NCBI GenBank assembly: GCA_033065855.1
Contig: JAVXUO010000350.1
Span: 44,995 to 108,994, forward strand
Origin: Escallonia rubra
Lineage: Eukaryota > Streptophyta > Magnoliopsida > Escalloniales > Escalloniaceae
Reading direction: 5' to 3'
DNA length: 64,000 nt
The notes under the pieces were generated by a model, which had not been told where the DNA came from, searched no databases, and saw only the letters and a list, made by a program, of their open reading frames with translations. Position 1 is the stretch's first letter, and each line of letters begins with the position of its first letter. Position numbers and translations under genes: made by a program. This document shows positions 61,500 through 64,000 of this stretch, piece by piece.

Positions 61500-62175
61500 A
61501 TCAGTTGCCTGCAAAGTAAAGCAACGGCCGTGATGTGATGATTCTCCCTGCGAAAACCCTAATTAGGGCCGGTGCAAATGGGAAATAGTAGGGGAGCGGG
61601 GAGCGTGGGGGATGTGGTTTTTGATAGAACAGCGGGAGAATCTTCTGAAGTTTAGACTTGGCATAGAACAAGAGAAGCAAAAGAGAGAGGTTGACTCGAC
61701 ACTGGGGAAATGAAGAGGGAAGGGAGAGGAAGCCCTGCTGGTCACCAGCGAACTGTTGGGTGATGGCAAACGGCGACGAGAAAAAGGGAAGCAGCCGGCA
61801 CAAAGCGGGGGAGGGGGGACCTGGAAGGGAGGGGGGTGGTTGGGGGAAAGAAGGGGAAAAGGGAGAGGAGGCATCGTCGATCGCTGGAAGACGGCGACGA
61901 GTTGCGACGGTGGATCACGACATTGGGATGTTATGGTAGGTGGTGTTGGGATAGTGGGCAGATGGTGTAGAGGTGTGATGATTGCGCGCGGTGGCTTGAG
62001 GCGGCGATTGATGGATGGTAGGCAGGGAGGAGAGGGGGCAGAGCTGGGTAGGGGAATTAAGGGGGTGGGAAATGGGTTGGGTAGGGGAGGGCATCGGCTG
62101 TAAGGAAGAGGGAAGGGATAGCGACTGGGAAATTAGGGTTATAAAACCCAAATTTGGAAATTAGGGTTTTGAATT
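61500..62175 (-). other. GC-rich block with AAACCCTAA motifs, possible gene 5' fragment
   Basis: The block stands out from the surrounding AT-rich DNA. On the minus strand it starts with AAACCCTAATTTCC-type sequence (about 62140-62170), common in plant 5' UTRs, followed by Pro/Ser-rich open frames (61915-62151, 61563-61874). Another CCCTAATTAGGG lies at 61558-61569. No conserved domain is recognisable. It may be a gene-leader fragment or transposon-captured DNA. Confidence 0.3.
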
Positions 62176-64000
62176 GTATAGTGTATATCAAGGCTAGTAT
62201 TGGCATTTTAGAAATATATATCGATGACATCAGCATAAGTATATGATTTTTTAACGGATCTGGGAAAAACAGACATAGCTGATATATTTTTTAAAAAAAT
62301 TGTCACGGTATGTTGTATTTTAAACTTAGTGTCTTTGACTGTAATTTCACTCTAACCTCAGGAATATTGCCATAATTATCCACATTTGTTAATCGTGCAT
62401 TACATTGAAAAAATAACGTGATGATGTGTCGCACAAAAAATATCATTGCATTTTCTCTTTATTTATTTCATAAAATAGCCCAGGAACCGGAGCCAAACTC
62501 AGGCCAGTTAACAAAATATACAGTATATTAAAGCTCTAAAAGGTGTATTAATGCATACAATAAAACATGAAACATAAAGGAAGTCAATATCTTATAACCT
62601 ACTTCTGATTAAACTATAATTATTGGTAAGGGAGATTTTGCCTAAGAAAGCTTTTTGTATAAAGAATAAGATGAGGGCCAAATTTAATAAGGACTAACTT
62701 AAATAAAATATCAAAAAATTTGTTATGATAGCTCCTTTGTACCAGCATCAAGTAATATATGAAGGCTATAGTACTCTTAAGTTCCTTTAGTGGTCCAACA
62801 TGTATCCATTAAAAATCAAGTCTCTTAACTTGAAAAGTTATGTTAAGAATTATGTTTGGAACCACAAAGACCATAGTTCATTCTTATCTTTGTCATGAAC
62901 CATTGTTTAAAGTTTTCACCGACTTATCAAGATACGTACCTAATATACAGCGGAACATCTAATCATCTCATACACAATTAAAATTGAAGGCTTGATTAGA
63001 TTGCCATGTAATTATTATGTAACAGTTGTATATACAAGTTTGCTTTGCGTTAAAGTGTCATCGTTCGATATTGTCTTCTTTAATTTTTTTTTTCACATCA
63101 TCAAGTAGCATTCAAATAAACACTTTCTTAACATTTAGAATAATTGAATAGTCTGGCTGATAACATGTAACATTAACTAGTAAAAAACAATTATAGTTGT
63201 GTTTAAACAAGAGTGACGCTATTCATTTTGCATTCTTAATGCTTATATATTTTATTTTATTTTTTTCATTTCGGTTTATAGAGTTTTCAAGGTGCTAATA
63301 ACCAGTCATAAATTCTTAAGGTTATTCTAGTGATTAAGTAAAAACTTAAAATTATCAGAGTTGTATTTCACATTTTATAGGAGTTAGAGACATTTTATTA
63401 CTTTCAGTTTAGTTCTTACTTTGCAAAATAGTTCTAACAGAATGACCAAATGATATCGAATGTTCTCATACGTCTTTTTGTAATTCTTGTAAATTGCATC
63501 TTATGAGTTTGATAGAGGTGATGTGTCCTTATTTTGGAGTATTTTGAGGTGTTTATAGTCAAAACTAAGACTTAATATGTAAGTACACTCACAAAACTGA
63601 GTTTAGAAGGTTTAAATTTCTTTTCCACGTCTTATCTACAGGTCTACTATGTATGTGTCACAGAGTTATAGTTCTTGCAACCAATAAAGGCCTTCAATGG
63701 TTTTTTCTCGTGGATACTTTACTTTATCACAACATACTTTAACTTTTATAAACTACATTTTGTCAGCTTTTACTTACGACTCAATGAGCTTATAAACCTT
63801 TAGCAAATATCTTTGCATTAAGTTAGTAATTATAGGATGGAAGCTAATCCAAACAATTGTTATCAAATGCACAAAACAAGCACCACTTATAGTTATAATC
63901 TATTATAGTCAAAATTAAGTCTTAAAACTTATAATTAGTCTTAGATTTGCTAATTTGTCTTATTTTTCATGTGAATTTCATTATAAAAAAAACACTCGTT
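62176..64000. other. AT-rich intergenic DNA, nothing recognised
   Basis: There are no open frames of note, no terminal repeats with target duplications and no RNA gene signature that I could find. Confidence 0.5.

Noticed and set aside
61563..62151. Pro/Ser-rich minus-strand open frames
   Set aside because: Their composition follows the local GC-rich simple sequence, and several overlapping frames are equally open; kept only as a possible gene-leader fragment.

Overview
The window looks like nuclear DNA from a flowering plant, most likely a eudicot. The evidence is GT-AG spliced genes, a plant CACTA transposase gene, receptor-kinase-type LRR exons, plant MULE, hAT, LINE and Helitron-type elements, and AT-rich spacers. 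I saw no bacterial-style operon, rRNA, tRNA or CRISPR. The species cannot be named from this sequence.

Layout. (1) 1-3434 is the right-hand part of a CACTA (En/Spm) DNA transposon. It holds a six-exon Transposase_24-type gene with open frames and ends in a GCAGCGGT-rich subterminal zone plus the terminal repeat CACTACAAGAAAAA. (2) 4061-36509 is a 32.4-kb head-to-tail tandem array with a 632-bp unit (about 51.3 copies). The outer copies form a three-unit higher-order repeat of about 1.89 kb that is present at both ends; the core is a run of apparently identical monomers. Each unit has a Helitron-like 3' terminus (hairpin plus CTAG, minus strand) containing two CACGTG G-boxes. (3) 36510-39030 is mostly single-copy DNA with faint minus-strand exon-like pieces and no firm gene. 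(4) 39080-56640 is a decayed tandem cluster of LRR receptor-kinase-like genes on the plus strand. One copy (43769-45421) keeps an open four-exon LRR ectodomain with signal peptide but has no kinase domain. Three other copies are pseudogenes or fragments, and a further copy is only an upstream block. (5) The cluster is riddled with nested insertions, several with target-site duplications and pre-insertion sites visible in sister copies: a short TIR element, a 5'-truncated LINE, three MULE-like elements and Helitron-like ends. (6) 58980-64000 is AT-rich DNA with a non-autonomous hAT element (perfect 8-bp target duplication) and one GC-rich block.

Because the LRR cassettes are duplicated, a relative history can be read. 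The Helitron-like and first MULE-like insertions are shared by cassettes and so predate duplication. The LINE, the 54904 MULE and the 39446 TIR element are in one copy only and so came later. No cassette in the window has a kinase domain; all end at the same exon, just before the Helitron-like sequence. The best candidate for something unusual is the large array: its higher-order edges, homogenised core, Helitron-type terminus in every unit and more than 100 perfect G-boxes.
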